Part shown: positions 34,520-43,205 of the stretch, piece after piece
How the letters are laid out: each line of letters begins with the position of its first letter
Position numbering within the stretch: the first letter of the stretch is position 1
DNA from: Zhihengliuella sp. ISTPL4
Lineage (GTDB): Bacteria > Actinomycetota > Actinomycetes > Actinomycetales > Microbacteriaceae
Reading direction: 5' to 3'
Length of the DNA: 64,000 nucleotides
NCBI RefSeq assembly: GCF_002848265.1
Contig: NZ_CP025422.1
Location: forward strand, 62,001-126,000
The notes under the pieces: model-generated
What the model was told of the DNA's origin: nothing
The model's input: the letters and a program-made list of their open reading frames with translations, nothing else
The model's database searches: none
Position numbers and translations under genes: made by a program

Positions 34520-34891
34520 CTACTCGTAGAGGTCGTCGGTGTCCGTGTCGCGGGTGGATCCGGATTCGAAGGCGACCTCGCGGGCATTATCGCGCGGGGT
34601 GGCGACATCGGTGCGGCGCCGGAGGGGAGTGACGACCGCCGACATGCCGTCGGCTGCCAGGCGCTCCTCGGCGCGGGCGACGAGCACATGCGGTTCCACG
34701 CCGAGCGTGGCGCACACCGCGTAGACCACGGGCACGGGGATCGAGCGCTTGCCGGTCACGTAGTTGTCCAGGGCGCTCCGGGCGATGCCCACGTCGCGCG
34801 CCATGGCGGCGATGCTGCTGCGCGCGGCCGCGATCTCCGCACGCATCTGACGGCCGACCGCCTCGTTGAACTGTTCGGCTGCTGTCTTCAT
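34520..34891 (-). CDS. XRE-family DNA-binding protein paired with ImmA
   Basis: A 123-residue protein with an N-terminal helix-turn-helix (SSIAAMARDVGIARSALDNYVTG) and a polar, Asp-rich tail that could carry the cleavage site. ATG 34891 (MKTAAEQFNEAV) is chosen over longer starts because the HTH then sits near the N-terminus. It is transcribed with the ImmA gene and divergent from a second small HTH gene, so it probably regulates the 34892-34985 promoter region. Confidence 0.8.
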   Translation of the reverse strand: MKTAAEQFNEAVGRQMRAEIAAARSSIAAMARDVGIARSALDNYVTGKRSIPVPVVYAVCATLGVEPHVLVARAEERLAADGMSAVVTPLRRRTDVATPRDNAREVAFESGSTRDTDTDDLYE

Positions 34892-34973
34892 CCGGCTCAC
34901 CTTAGCAGCGAGGCGAGCGCAGGATGCCGTCATATCGCCTTGTTTTCCTCGGCGGAGTGTCCGTGCGTGAAGG

Positions 34974-34979
34974 TATCGT
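34974..34979 (+). promoter_or_regulatory. -10 box of leaderless mini-HTH gene
   Basis: TATCGT ends 6 nt before the ATG at 34986, the leaderless spacing. The region shared with the divergent XRE gene is under 100 bp. Confidence 0.5.
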
Positions 34980-34985
34980 AGGCGC

Positions 34986-35204
34986 ATGGGGACAGAATTG
35001 CGTCATCTGATGGCATCGGCGGTAGAGGCCGCGCGGCTGCACGCCGGAGTGTCGTTCATCGAGCTCTCGGAGCAGACCGGGATCGCTCCGGCCGCGCTGG
35101 GCGACCTCTTGGAGGAGCGAGCGGATTTCACGATGGAGGATGTGGCGGGGATCGCCGCCGCCCTCGGCGTCCCCGTGACGCGGCTGCTGCCCTGCGCGCC
35201 CTGA
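34986..35204 (+). CDS. Small XRE-type helix-turn-helix protein
   Basis: A 72-residue protein that is little more than one HTH domain: LHAGVSFIELSEQTGIAPAALGDLLEER, then FTMEDVAGIAAALGVPVTRLL. It is divergent from the XRE-ImmA pair. Such small Cro-like proteins often antagonise the neighbouring repressor; that role is inference. Confidence 0.75.
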   Translation: MGTELRHLMASAVEAARLHAGVSFIELSEQTGIAPAALGDLLEERADFTMEDVAGIAAALGVPVTRLLPCAP

Positions 35205-35246
35205 GATGATGCTCGCCCGCGCCTCGGCCGGGGCGGTGCCATGAAG

Positions 35247-35252
35247 TAGCGT
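35247..35252 (+). promoter_or_regulatory. -10 box of leaderless aldo/keto reductase gene
   Basis: TAGCGT ends 6 nt before ATG 35259. Confidence 0.5.
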
Positions 35253-35258
35253 GGGCGC

Positions 35259-36188
35259 ATGAAGACCGTTTCCTTCGGATCGACGACCGCTCCGGCCCTG
35301 ATCGCCGGGATGATGCGCATCGACAGCCTCGACGACGAGCAGATCCGCGACCTGTACCGGACGGCACGCGACGCGGGGATCGACTTCTTCGATCACGCGG
35401 ACATCTACGGCGGGCGGATGCACCACTGCGAAGGGCGGTTCGCCGATGCCCTGCAGCTCGGTGCCGCGGAACGGGACGAGATCGTGCTGCAGACCAAGTG
35501 CGGCATCGTGCCGGCGCAGGGCATGTTCGACTTCTCCTACGACCACATCGTCGGGCAGGTCGAGGGCTCGCTCGCGGCCCTCCGCACCGACCGCATCGAC
35601 GTCCTCCTGCTGCATCGGCCGGACGCCCTGGTCGAGCCGGACGAGGTGGCCCGCGCCTTCGATCACCTCGAGTCCTCGGGCAAGGTGCGGGCATTCGGGG
35701 TGTCCAACCACACACACTCGCAGATCGAGCTGCTGAAGACCGCGGTGCAACAGCCCCTGGTCGCGAACCAGCTGCAGCTGTCCCTCACGCACGCGCCGAT
35801 CATCGCGCAGCCCGTGGCGGCGAACATGGCGGGCCATGACCAGAGCATCGGACGCGACGGCGGGGGCATCGTCGACTACTGCCGGATCCACGGCATCACC
35901 GTGCAGGCGTGGTCGCCGTACCAGAGCGGCTTCGGCGGCGGCGTCTTCCTCGGGCACCCGGACTACCCCGAGCTCAACGCCGTGATCGAGCGTCTGGCGG
36001 AGGCCCATGGAGTCACCCCGACAGCGATCGCCACGGCCTGGATCACCCGGCACCCCGCCGGAATGCAGGTCGTGCTCGGGACGACGACACCGCACCGCGT
36101 CCAGGAGGCGGCGGCCGGGGCGGAGGTCGCGCTCACCCGTGCCGAGTGGTACGAGCTGTTCCGCGCCGCCGGACACCTGCTGCCGTGA
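35259..36188 (+). CDS. Aldo/keto reductase (YdhF-like)
   Basis: A 309-residue aldo/keto reductase. The tetrad reads Asp45 and Tyr50 (FFDHADIYGG), Lys80 (LQTKCG) and His119 (LLLHRPD). The block GVSNHTHSQIELL and the length fit the YdhF group of NADPH oxidoreductases. The gene is single and leaderless; the substrate is unknown. It is not closely similar to the reductase at 17918. Confidence 0.9.
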   Translation: MKTVSFGSTTAPALIAGMMRIDSLDDEQIRDLYRTARDAGIDFFDHADIYGGRMHHCEGRFADALQLGAAERDEIVLQTKCGIVPAQGMFDFSYDHIVGQVEGSLAALRTDRIDVLLLHRPDALVEPDEVARAFDHLESSGKVRAFGVSNHTHSQIELLKTAVQQPLVANQLQLSLTHAPIIAQPVAANMAGHDQSIGRDGGGIVDYCRIHGITVQAWSPYQSGFGGGVFLGHPDYPELNAVIERLAEAHGVTPTAIATAWITRHPAGMQVVLGTTTPHRVQEAAAGAEVALTRAEWYELFRAAGHLLP

Positions 36189-36215
36189 CCCCTCCGCTCC
36201 GATCCGCGCGTCGTC

Positions 36216-36221
36216 TACCCT
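36216..36221 (+). promoter_or_regulatory. -10 box of leaderless PLDc_N gene
   Basis: TACCCT ends 6 nt before ATG 36228. Confidence 0.5.
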
Positions 36222-36227
36222 GAACCC

Positions 36228-36614
36228 ATGCCGTTCCTGTTCTCGCTCCTGGTCATCGCGCTGATGATCGGTGCGCTGATCGACATCATCACGCGCGACG
36301 ACGCGCAGGTGAAGTACCTGCCGAAGATGATCTGGATCATCATCGTGATTTTCCTGCCATTGATCGGCAGTGCGCTGTGGTTCGCGATCGGCCGGGAGTA
36401 CGGGGACGCCGGCGTCCCGCTCCCGCGGATGCGGCGCGCCGAGCGCCCGGCGACCCCGACGGCCGCGGTCACGCGCCCCGCGCCGCCGGTCGACGTCCGC
36501 TCCACCGAGCAGCAGATCGCGGACCTCGACCGGGAGATCGAGGAGTGGCGGCTCCGCGAGGAGATCGAGAAGCGTCGTCGGGAGCGCGGAGACGACGCTC
36601 TTCCTTCGTCCTAG
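36228..36614 (+). CDS. PLDc_N-domain membrane protein
   Basis: A 128-residue protein with two N-terminal membrane helices (FLFSLLVIALMIGALIDII and MIWIIIVIFLPLIGSALWFAI). This is the phospholipase D N-terminal-type membrane module; no HKD catalytic motif is present. A proline-rich linker leads to a charged helix of about 30 residues (STEQQIADLDREIEEWRLRE), possibly a coiled coil. Function is unknown. Confidence 0.78.
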   Translation: MPFLFSLLVIALMIGALIDIITRDDAQVKYLPKMIWIIIVIFLPLIGSALWFAIGREYGDAGVPLPRMRRAERPATPTAAVTRPAPPVDVRSTEQQIADLDREIEEWRLREEIEKRRRERGDDALPSS

Positions 36615-36647
36615 CCGCCGAGCGGTCCGGCCTGCCAGGATGCCGTC

Positions 36648-37592
36648 ATGAGCATCCTCGTGAACGTCGACAACTTCACCCTCGCCGAGACTCACCGCAT
36701 GATGCGCGATCTCCAGAAGGAGGCCGGGGGTGTGGATCGGTTCCTCCACAACAGGGCTCCGGCCGCGATCGACCGGCAGACCGTGATCCGGCTGAACCGG
36801 GACACCCTGTACAGCTTCGCGGTCCTCGACATCAGCGAGGGGGCGACGTTCACCATCCCGGAGCACGGCGACCGCTACCTTTCGGCGATGGTCGTCAACG
36901 AGCACCATTACGTCGATGCGATCTTCCACGAGGCGGGCGAGCACACGCTGTCGGTGGCGCAGTTCGGGACGCCGTACGTCGTGCTGGCCGTGCGCATCCT
37001 CGTGGACCCCGCGGACCCGGCGGATGTGGCGGAGGTGGGGGCGCTGCAGGATCGCATCGCGCTGCACGGCGGTTCCGCCACGCCGTTCGCGATGCCGGCC
37101 TACGACACCGTCAGCCTCGACGAGACCCGCCAGGCGCTGCTCGCGTTGGCGCGGAACCTGCGCGGCTTCGACCGCATGTTCGGCAGCGAGGACGAGGTCG
37201 ATCCGGTGCGGCACCTCATCGGCACGGCGGCGGGCTGGGGCGGGCTGCCGTCATCCGAGGCGAGCTACATCGGCGTCGACCCGCGTCTGCCGGTGGGCCG
37301 GTACGAGCTCACGGTCGGCGAGGTGCCGGTCGACGGTTTCTGGTCGATCTCGGTGTACAACGCGGACGGCTTCTTCGAGCCGAACGATCGCGACGCGTAC
37401 ACGATCAACGACATCACCGGCGTCCGTAACGACGACGGCACGATCACCGTCCGCTTCGGCGACCATCCGGAGGGGGTGCCCAACGTGCTGCCGATCACGG
37501 AGGGATGGAACTACCTCGTTCGGCTCTACCGCCCCCGCCCCGAGGTGCTCGACGGCAGCTGGACGTTCCCGACGCTCCACGAGTCGGCCTGA
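36648..37592 (+). CDS. DUF1254/DUF1214-domain protein
   Basis: A 314-residue protein. The N-terminal part (VIRLNRDTLYSFAVLDISEG) is DUF1254, and the C-terminal part (GRYELTVGEVPVDGFWSISVYNADGFF to NYLVRLYRP) is DUF1214. Proteins with this pair are widespread and of unsettled function; some are annotated as carboxylesterases without proof. No signal peptide is seen. A CAGGAT box 6 nt before the ATG may be a weak leaderless -10. Confidence 0.82.
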   Translation: MSILVNVDNFTLAETHRMMRDLQKEAGGVDRFLHNRAPAAIDRQTVIRLNRDTLYSFAVLDISEGATFTIPEHGDRYLSAMVVNEHHYVDAIFHEAGEHTLSVAQFGTPYVVLAVRILVDPADPADVAEVGALQDRIALHGGSATPFAMPAYDTVSLDETRQALLALARNLRGFDRMFGSEDEVDPVRHLIGTAAGWGGLPSSEASYIGVDPRLPVGRYELTVGEVPVDGFWSISVYNADGFFEPNDRDAYTINDITGVRNDDGTITVRFGDHPEGVPNVLPITEGWNYLVRLYRPRPEVLDGSWTFPTLHESA

Positions 37593-37614
37593 CGGCCTCT
37601 TCGCGCGGCCGCGG

Positions 37615-38601
37615 TCAGGCCGCGTGCGCTCGGGGATCCGCGTCCGCCGCGGCGAAAGAGGCGCGGACGGCTTCCTCCAGGTCCGGGTGGCGGAAGGTGA
37701 AGCCGGCGGCCGTGAGCTTCTCGGGCAGGACCCAGCGGCTCTTCAACACGAGCTCGGTCTCCGTGCGGATGCCGATGGCGCCGAGCTCGAGCATCCAGCG
37801 CGGCATCGGCGGGCCGATCTTCGCCCCCAGCACGCGGCGCACGGTGGACATGAAGGTGACGTTGTCGACGGGGTTCGGTGACGCCGCGTTGACGGGGCCG
37901 TCCAGAGCCGGGGTCTCTTCGAGGAAGTCGATGATGCGCGCCACATCCTCGATGTGGATCCAGCTGAAGCGCTGCCGACCGCCGCGGGCGCCGGGCAGGT
38001 GTGCGGTGCCGGCGGCGCGGCGTCCGGGGCCGACGGGCCAGAACCCGTCGTACTGCGGGCCGCCGAGGCCCAGCCGGGTGAGGGTGCGGAGCGGTTCCAG
38101 CACGCCACCGTCGCCGAGGACGATCGCGCTGCGGAGCGCCACGCGGCGAGTCCCGGGAAGGGCATCGGCGAACAATGCCCGCTCCCACGCCTTGGCGACC
38201 TCGACCGAGAACCCGGTGCCGATCTCGCCGGTGGACTCCGTCATGGGCCGGTCCTCGGCATGCCGGTAGATGGTGGCCGTCGAGGAGTTGACCCAGAGCG
38301 GCGGCGGGGTGGCTGCGCGGGAGATGGCGCGGCTGAGGGCTGCGGTCGTGTCCAGCCGGGAGCGGAAGATCTCGGCCCGGTTGCGCGGCGTATAGCGGCA
38401 GTTCACGCTCTTGCCCGCCAGGCCGATCACGAGGGACGCCCCGTCGACGGCGGCGTCGATGCCGTCCTGGTCAACCCAGGTCAGGTCGCTTCCGGAGCGG
38501 GAGATCGTGACGACCCCGCGGCCGGCGTCCCGCAGGCGCGCCGCGAGGTACCGCCCCATGAAGCCCGTCGCTCCGCCGATGACCACCCGGTCCGTGCTCA
38601 T
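37615..38601 (-). CDS. NAD-dependent epimerase/dehydratase, TIGR01777 type
   Basis: A 328-residue extended SDR protein of the YfcH/TIGR01777 group. The Rossmann motif GGATGFMGRYLA is N-terminal, and WVNSSTATIYRH, SWIHIEDVARII and VNAASPNPV follow. The C-terminal DUF1731-like part ends in LKSRWVLPEKLTAAGFTFRHPDL. The start overlaps the stop of the DUF4166 gene (ATGA), a pairing also found as fusions elsewhere. The substrate is unknown. Confidence 0.9.
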   Translation of the reverse strand: MSTDRVVIGGATGFMGRYLAARLRDAGRGVVTISRSGSDLTWVDQDGIDAAVDGASLVIGLAGKSVNCRYTPRNRAEIFRSRLDTTAALSRAISRAATPPPLWVNSSTATIYRHAEDRPMTESTGEIGTGFSVEVAKAWERALFADALPGTRRVALRSAIVLGDGGVLEPLRTLTRLGLGGPQYDGFWPVGPGRRAAGTAHLPGARGGRQRFSWIHIEDVARIIDFLEETPALDGPVNAASPNPVDNVTFMSTVRRVLGAKIGPPMPRWMLELGAIGIRTETELVLKSRWVLPEKLTAAGFTFRHPDLEEAVRASFAAADADPRAHAA

Positions 38602-39230
38602 GCGTCGTCGTCCTTCCGATCGGGTTCCAGGATGTAGCTGAAGTCGCCGCGGTATTCGTAGAGGCGCCCGAGGAGCGGCGCATCCACGGTGAGCCGAACG
38701 CGCTGGCGCTCGGCCTCGTCGTCCCAGCGCTCGACGAGCCGGACGACAGGAGCCACGACCCGTGGGATGCGGAGCCGGAAGCGCCCGATACGAATGCCCA
38801 CTGCGCGGCTCGTCAGGTGCAGGGCCCCCGCGCGGGGTTCCACGTCGAAGCAGGCCACGATGAGGCCGGGCTCGCCGAGCTCGTCGACGATGCGGCCGTG
38901 CCTCGTCGGAGCGACGGCGTCGCGCATGACCCACGGACCGTCCGCGAACCGGAACGTGCGCTCGGCGATCGCCCGGGAGGCGATGGTGCGGTTCTCGATG
39001 TGGAACGGCACGTCGCGCTCCCAGCGGGCCGCGATCACCCCGCGCCGTTCGAGGCGGCGGAGGAGCGGCCAGAGGGCGCGACGAGGCGTGCCGACGCGCT
39101 GGAAGGTGCCGTCGCCGACGCCGACCATCCCGTCGGGCACGGCCTGGAAGTAGGCCCGCAGCCGTGGATGCAGCTCGGTGAGGCGCGCGCCGAGAGCCCT
39201 CGCATACGGGGACTGCGGCACGGGCGTCAC
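38598..39230 (-). CDS. DUF4166-domain protein
   Basis: A 210-residue protein with HPRLRAYFQAVPDGMVGVGDGTF at its start and VERWDDEAERQRVRLTV with GDFSYILEP near its end, the DUF4166 pattern. It precedes the SDR gene with a 4-nt overlap, so the two proteins likely work together. No catalytic residues are recognised. Confidence 0.82.
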   Translation of the reverse strand: MTPVPQSPYARALGARLTELHPRLRAYFQAVPDGMVGVGDGTFQRVGTPRRALWPLLRRLERRGVIAARWERDVPFHIENRTIASRAIAERTFRFADGPWVMRDAVAPTRHGRIVDELGEPGLIVACFDVEPRAGALHLTSRAVGIRIGRFRLRIPRVVAPVVRLVERWDDEAERQRVRLTVDAPLLGRLYEYRGDFSYILEPDRKDDDA

Positions 39231-39239
39231 GCTTCGAGC

Positions 39240-39872
39240 CTAGCCCTCGGAGGACCCCGCCCGGCCCGCGTCGTCGGTCGGCCGGAGCAGGCGGCCGAGG
39301 AGGGCGAGGGCCTCATGCTGGGGAGCGGCGTCGTCCAGGAGCCATTGGGTCTGCAGGCCGTCCGAGGCGGCGATGACGAGGGCGGCGACCGCGAGCGGAT
39401 CGACGTCCGCGCGGATGTGCCCCTCCGTCTGCTGCTCGCGGACCGTCTCGGCGATGTCGGCGCGCAGGCGCGCGAACCGCTCGGTCGCGAAGGCGCGGGC
39501 GGCGGGGTGCCCCTCCTCGAGAGCGCTGGCGACGAGCGTGGAGTAGAGCTGCACCAGACCGGGCACCTCGCGGTTGGCCCTGGCCGACCGGATCATGCCC
39601 TCGACGGGGTTCGCGGGTTCCGGGTCGGTCTTCCGTTCCGGCGCGTTGCTCTCGACGTAGACGGCGACGAGCAGCTCCTCCAGCGACCCGAAGTAGTGGG
39701 TGAGGGCGGCATGCGTCACCCCCACCTCCTTCGCGATCGCCCGCAGGCTCGTGCGGTCGGCGCCCCGCGCCGCGAACACCTCGATCGCGCGGTCCAGGAT
39801 CTCCTGGCGGCGTGCGATGCCCTTGGCGTAGGCCCCGCGGGGACGCGGATGCTCGGAGTCGTCGGAAGGCAT
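39240..39872 (-). CDS. TetR-family transcriptional regulator
   Basis: A 210-residue TetR regulator. The N-terminal HTH is RRQEILDRAIEVFAARG to LRAIAKEVGVTHAALTHYFGS; the remainder is the variable ligand domain. It lies 9 nt before the DUF4166 gene and is divergent from the TIM-barrel/Gfo-Idh operon. The imperfect palindrome at 39895-39910 is a candidate operator. Confidence 0.9.
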   Translation of the reverse strand: MPSDDSEHPRPRGAYAKGIARRQEILDRAIEVFAARGADRTSLRAIAKEVGVTHAALTHYFGSLEELLVAVYVESNAPERKTDPEPANPVEGMIRSARANREVPGLVQLYSTLVASALEEGHPAARAFATERFARLRADIAETVREQQTEGHIRADVDPLAVAALVIAASDGLQTQWLLDDAAPQHEALALLGRLLRPTDDAGRAGSSEG

Positions 39873-39894
39873 GCGCCGAGTCTATCGACAAGAA

Positions 39895-39910
39895 ACTTCC
39901 ACGTGGAGGT
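39895..39910 (+). promoter_or_regulatory. Imperfect 16-bp palindrome, likely TetR operator
   Basis: ACTTCCACGTGGAGGT has one mismatched pair around a perfect TCCACGTGGA core (39898-39907). It lies 23 nt upstream of the TetR start and 68 nt before the divergent isomerase gene. Confidence 0.55.
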
Positions 39911-39978
39911 ATTCGGTGCTAGCGTGCTCGTGGGGGCTCGACGCCCGCCTGTCACCGATGACCCGAGGAGCACGACCG

Positions 39979-40785
39979 ATGACGATCCAGACCTCTCTGC
40001 AGCTGTTCACGATCCGCGAGCAGCTGGAGGCCGACCTCGAGGGCACCCTCGCCGCGGTCGCAGCGCGCGGGTTCACCGCGGTCGAGCCCTACGACTTCGT
40101 GCGCCGCGCCGAGGCGATGGCCGCCGCGGTGGCGGCCGCCGGGCTGACCGCCCCCTCGGGGCATGCGTTCCTCGCGTCGCCGACCTTTGTGCGCCCGGAC
40201 GGATCCGGCACGACGGCCCCCGTCCCGCCGCCCGCGGAGGTCTTCGCGGCCGCGAAGACGCTCGGCATGGGCACGGTGATCGACCCCTACACCGAGCCCG
40301 CGCGCTGGGAACAGGTCGATCAGATCGTCGAGACCGCCCGGCTGCTCAACGAGGCGGCGGAGATCGGTGCCGAGGCCGGTGTCCGCGTCGGCTACCACAA
40401 TCACGCGCACGAGCTGGAGGCGGTGTTCGACGGTGTGACCGGGCTGGAGATCCTCGCGGCGCACCTCGACGAGCGCGTCGTTCTGGAGGTGGACCTGTAC
40501 TGGGTCGCCCGGGGCGGCGTCGACCCGGTGGCCCTCGTGGAGCGTCTCGGCGAGCGCGTCATCGCGGTGCATGCGAAGGACGGGACGCTCGACCCCGCGC
40601 TGCTGGACGCGTACCCGCCGGCGGATCAGGTGTCCGCCGGTGAGGGAACGGTGCCGCTGCGGGAGGCGATGGCCGCCGCGCCCGCGCTCGAACTCGCCAT
40701 CGTGGAGTTCGACCACTACGACGGCGATCTGTTCGACGCCATCGAGCGCAGCCGGGCCTTCCTCGACGCCGAGGCGGCGCGCTGA
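39979..40785 (+). CDS. TIM-barrel sugar phosphate isomerase/epimerase
   Basis: A 268-residue xylose-isomerase-like protein. It has SLQLFTIREQLEADLEGTLAA at the start, a metal-site His in GYHNHAHELE, LEVDLYWVARGGVDP and IAVHAKDG, and EFDHYDGD near the end. This pattern is common in sugar-catabolic Gfo/Idh loci. ATG 39979 follows GAGGAG by 8 nt. Coupled to the next gene by TGATG. The substrate is probably a keto-sugar. Confidence 0.87.
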   Translation: MTIQTSLQLFTIREQLEADLEGTLAAVAARGFTAVEPYDFVRRAEAMAAAVAAAGLTAPSGHAFLASPTFVRPDGSGTTAPVPPPAEVFAAAKTLGMGTVIDPYTEPARWEQVDQIVETARLLNEAAEIGAEAGVRVGYHNHAHELEAVFDGVTGLEILAAHLDERVVLEVDLYWVARGGVDPVALVERLGERVIAVHAKDGTLDPALLDAYPPADQVSAGEGTVPLREAMAAAPALELAIVEFDHYDGDLFDAIERSRAFLDAEAAR

Positions 40786-41921
40786 TGGTGCGCGGGGGTG
40801 GAGTCGTCGGCGTCGGCCTCATCGGCGCGGGGAACATCAGCGACCAGTATCTGCAGAACCTCACGCGCTTCCCGGACGTGGAGGTGCGGGCGATCGGCGA
40901 CCTCGTCGAGGAACGGGCACGCGCGCAGGCCGCGACGTACGGCGTGCCGCGGGCCGGCGGTGTCGAGGCCGTGCTCGATGATCCCGACATCGACATCGTC
41001 GTGAACCTCACGATCCCCGCCGCGCACGTCGCCGTGTCGGAGGCGATCGTCGCCGCAGGGAAGCACGTGTGGACGGAGAAGCCGCTCGGCGTGGACCGCG
41101 AGGAGGCGCGACGCCTGCTGGAGACGGCGGCCGCGGCCGGACTCCGGGTCGGCGTCGCGCCCGACACGGTCCTCGGTCCCGGTGTGCAGACCGCGAAGCG
41201 CGCCATCGCCCGCGGCGACATCGGCCGCCCGCTGTTCGGGCAGACGACCTTCCAGTGGCAGGGGCCGGAGATCTTCCACCCCAACCCCGCGTTCCTCTAC
41301 GCGAAAGGGGCGGGGCCGCTCCTGGACATGGGGCCGTACTACGTCTCGACCCTGGTGCACGTCTTCGGGCCGGTGGCTGCCGTCGCCGCCCTCGGGCTGC
41401 AGGGGTCGCCGACCCGCCGCGTACAGGTCGGCGACCGTGCCGGTGAGGAGTTCCCGGTCGAGATCCCGTCCACGCTCAGCGTCCTGATGGACTTCGAAGG
41501 CGGCGGTCAGGCGCAGAGCCTCTACAGCACGGACTCGCCGCTGGTGCGGCAGGGGATCGTGGAGATCACGGGAACCGAGGGCACCCTCGTCATCCCCGAC
41601 CCGAACACGTTCGGCGGGCCGATCACGATCACCCGGCCGCTGTCCCGGCACTTCGTGCCGCCGGAGCCGGTGGTGCAGGAGGTCATCGATGTCGCGCCGG
41701 AGGGGGTGCTCGCGGGACGCGGGCTCGGGCTGCTCGACATGGTGCGCGCGATCGCGGAGGACCGACCGCACGTCGCCACCGGCGAGTTCGGATACCACGT
41801 GCTCGACACGCTCCTCTCGATCGAGGAGGCCGCGGCGCGGCGCACCTTCGTGGAGGTCGCGAGCACGCTGGATCAGGTGGCGGCGCTGCCCGCGGACTTC
41901 GATCCCTTCGCGGCGACGTAG
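40785..41921 (+). CDS. Gfo/Idh/MocA-family oxidoreductase
   Basis: A 378-residue NAD(P)-dependent sugar or inositol dehydrogenase. The Rossmann motif GVGLIGAGNISDQYLQNL is N-terminal, and the WTEKPLG motif holds the catalytic-site Lys. The substrate domain begins at about residue 130. Its last 49 nt overlap the end of the convergent ROK gene. With the TIM-barrel partner it would oxidise a sugar and then rearrange or cleave it. Confidence 0.9.
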   Translation: MVRGGGVVGVGLIGAGNISDQYLQNLTRFPDVEVRAIGDLVEERARAQAATYGVPRAGGVEAVLDDPDIDIVVNLTIPAAHVAVSEAIVAAGKHVWTEKPLGVDREEARRLLETAAAAGLRVGVAPDTVLGPGVQTAKRAIARGDIGRPLFGQTTFQWQGPEIFHPNPAFLYAKGAGPLLDMGPYYVSTLVHVFGPVAAVAALGLQGSPTRRVQVGDRAGEEFPVEIPSTLSVLMDFEGGGQAQSLYSTDSPLVRQGIVEITGTEGTLVIPDPNTFGGPITITRPLSRHFVPPEPVVQEVIDVAPEGVLAGRGLGLLDMVRAIAEDRPHVATGEFGYHVLDTLLSIEEAAARRTFVEVASTLDQVAALPADFDPFAAT

Positions 41922-43090
41922 CGGTCCACGTTCGCGGGGGAGAGCACCTCGCGGGCGACCATGATCGCCGCCCCCAGCACCGCCGCACGGTTGCCCGCCT
42001 GAGACTGGACGATCGCGAGGTGCTGGGTGGCGAGCGGGATCGAGCGGCGGTAGACCACCTCGCGGACCCCGGCGAGCAGGTGCTCGCCGGCGCGGGCGAT
42101 GCTGCCGCCCAGCACGATGATCGACGGGTTGAGCAGGTTCACGACGGTCGCGAGCACCTCGCCGACGTCGCGACCCGCTTGGCGGGTGGCCTCGATGGCC
42201 GCCGCGTGGCCGGCGCGGACGAGGTCGACCACGTCGGAGGCGCTGTGCACGTCGTGACCTTCGGCGCGCAGCGCGACGGCGAGGGCGGAACCGCTCGCGA
42301 GCGCCTCGAGATCCCGTTCGTCGCCCGGCTCCCGCCCCGAGCCGGCGCTCATCGGCACCTGGACGTGCCCCATGTCGCCCGCCGATCCCTGGGCGCCGCG
42401 CTGGAGCTGTCCGCCGGCGATGATGCCAGCGCCGATGCCGGTCGAGACCTTCACGAACACGAGGTCGTCCACTCGCGGCCAGCTCGTGGCCTGCTCGCCG
42501 AGGGCGAGGATGTTCACGTCGTTGTCGACGAGGACCGGCACGTCGAACGTGCGCTGCACGTAGCCGGGGACGTCGAAGCGGTCCCAGCCCGGCATGATCG
42601 GCGGATTGGTGGGGCGCCCGGTGGAATGCTCGACGGGCCCGGGGACGCCGATGCCCACGCCCACGAGGGGAAGGCCGTCGGCGGTCGCGGCGAGCAGGGT
42701 CGTCCCCTCCGCGAGGATCGCGTCCAGGAGGGCCTCCGGTCCGTCGCCGATGTCGATCGCGCGGGTGCGCGCGTCCAGGATCACGCCCGCGAGGTCGGCC
42801 ACGGCGACGGTCGCGTGCGTGGCTCCGAGGTCCACGGCGAGGACGAGACCGGCCCGCGGATTGAACGCGACCCGCGCGGGAGGGCGGCCACCGGTCGATA
42901 CGGCCTCTCCGGCCGGGCGCAGGAGGTCGGCGGCCAGCAGCGCGTCGACCCGGGAGGCGACGGTGGAGCGAGCGAGCCCGGTGAGGGCCGCGAGCTCGGC
43001 CTTGGTGCGCGCGTGGCCGTCGCGGAGGATCTGGAAGATCTCGCCCGTCCCGGGGGAGGGCGTCGCGAGCGGCCTCAGCACGTCAACCAT
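41873..43090 (-). CDS. ROK-family repressor without the zinc cysteine motif
   Basis: A 405-residue ROK protein of the NagC/Mlc/XylR type. The winged helix lies near residues 15-60 (ARTKAELAALTGLARSTVASRV), then a sugar-kinase-like fold with AVDLGATHATVAV, VGIGVPGPVEHSTG, VDNDVN and GDMGHVQV. The usual CxCGxxGC zinc motif is replaced by a cysteine-free GSGREPGDERDLEALASG. ATG 43090 is used. It is divergent from the sugar importer operon and probably represses it through the ACTTTTG/CAAAAGT repeat. Confidence 0.88.
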   Translation of the reverse strand: MVDVLRPLATPSPGTGEIFQILRDGHARTKAELAALTGLARSTVASRVDALLAADLLRPAGEAVSTGGRPPARVAFNPRAGLVLAVDLGATHATVAVADLAGVILDARTRAIDIGDGPEALLDAILAEGTTLLAATADGLPLVGVGIGVPGPVEHSTGRPTNPPIMPGWDRFDVPGYVQRTFDVPVLVDNDVNILALGEQATSWPRVDDLVFVKVSTGIGAGIIAGGQLQRGAQGSAGDMGHVQVPMSAGSGREPGDERDLEALASGSALAVALRAEGHDVHSASDVVDLVRAGHAAAIEATRQAGRDVGEVLATVVNLLNPSIIVLGGSIARAGEHLLAGVREVVYRRSIPLATQHLAIVQSQAGNRAAVLGAAIMVAREVLSPANVDRYVAAKGSKSAGSAAT

Positions 43091-43152
43091 GGCGTCAGTA
43101 AAGCACAGCACTTCTCGCAGTCCGCTGTGCGACTTCGGATTCGTTGCAAACA

Positions 43153-43178
43153 ACTTTTGACGAAGTACTAGCAAAAGT
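43153..43178 (+). promoter_or_regulatory. Likely ROK operator over the divergent promoter
   Basis: ACTTTTG (43153-43159) and CAAAAGT (43172-43178) form a perfect 7-bp inverted repeat with a 12-nt spacer, overlapping a TTGACG -35 box (43157-43162). AT-rich inverted repeats of this kind are usual for NagC/XylR-like regulators. CAGACT (43193-43198) lies 7 nt before the ATG at 43206. Confidence 0.6.
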
Positions 43179-43205
43179 CCGTGATGCTGTGTCAGACTCG
43201 CCGCC

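Noticed and set aside
34902..37214. A 770-codon open frame on the minus strand
   Set aside because: It runs antisense across the aldo/keto reductase, PLDc_N and DUF1254 genes and shows no recognisable domain.
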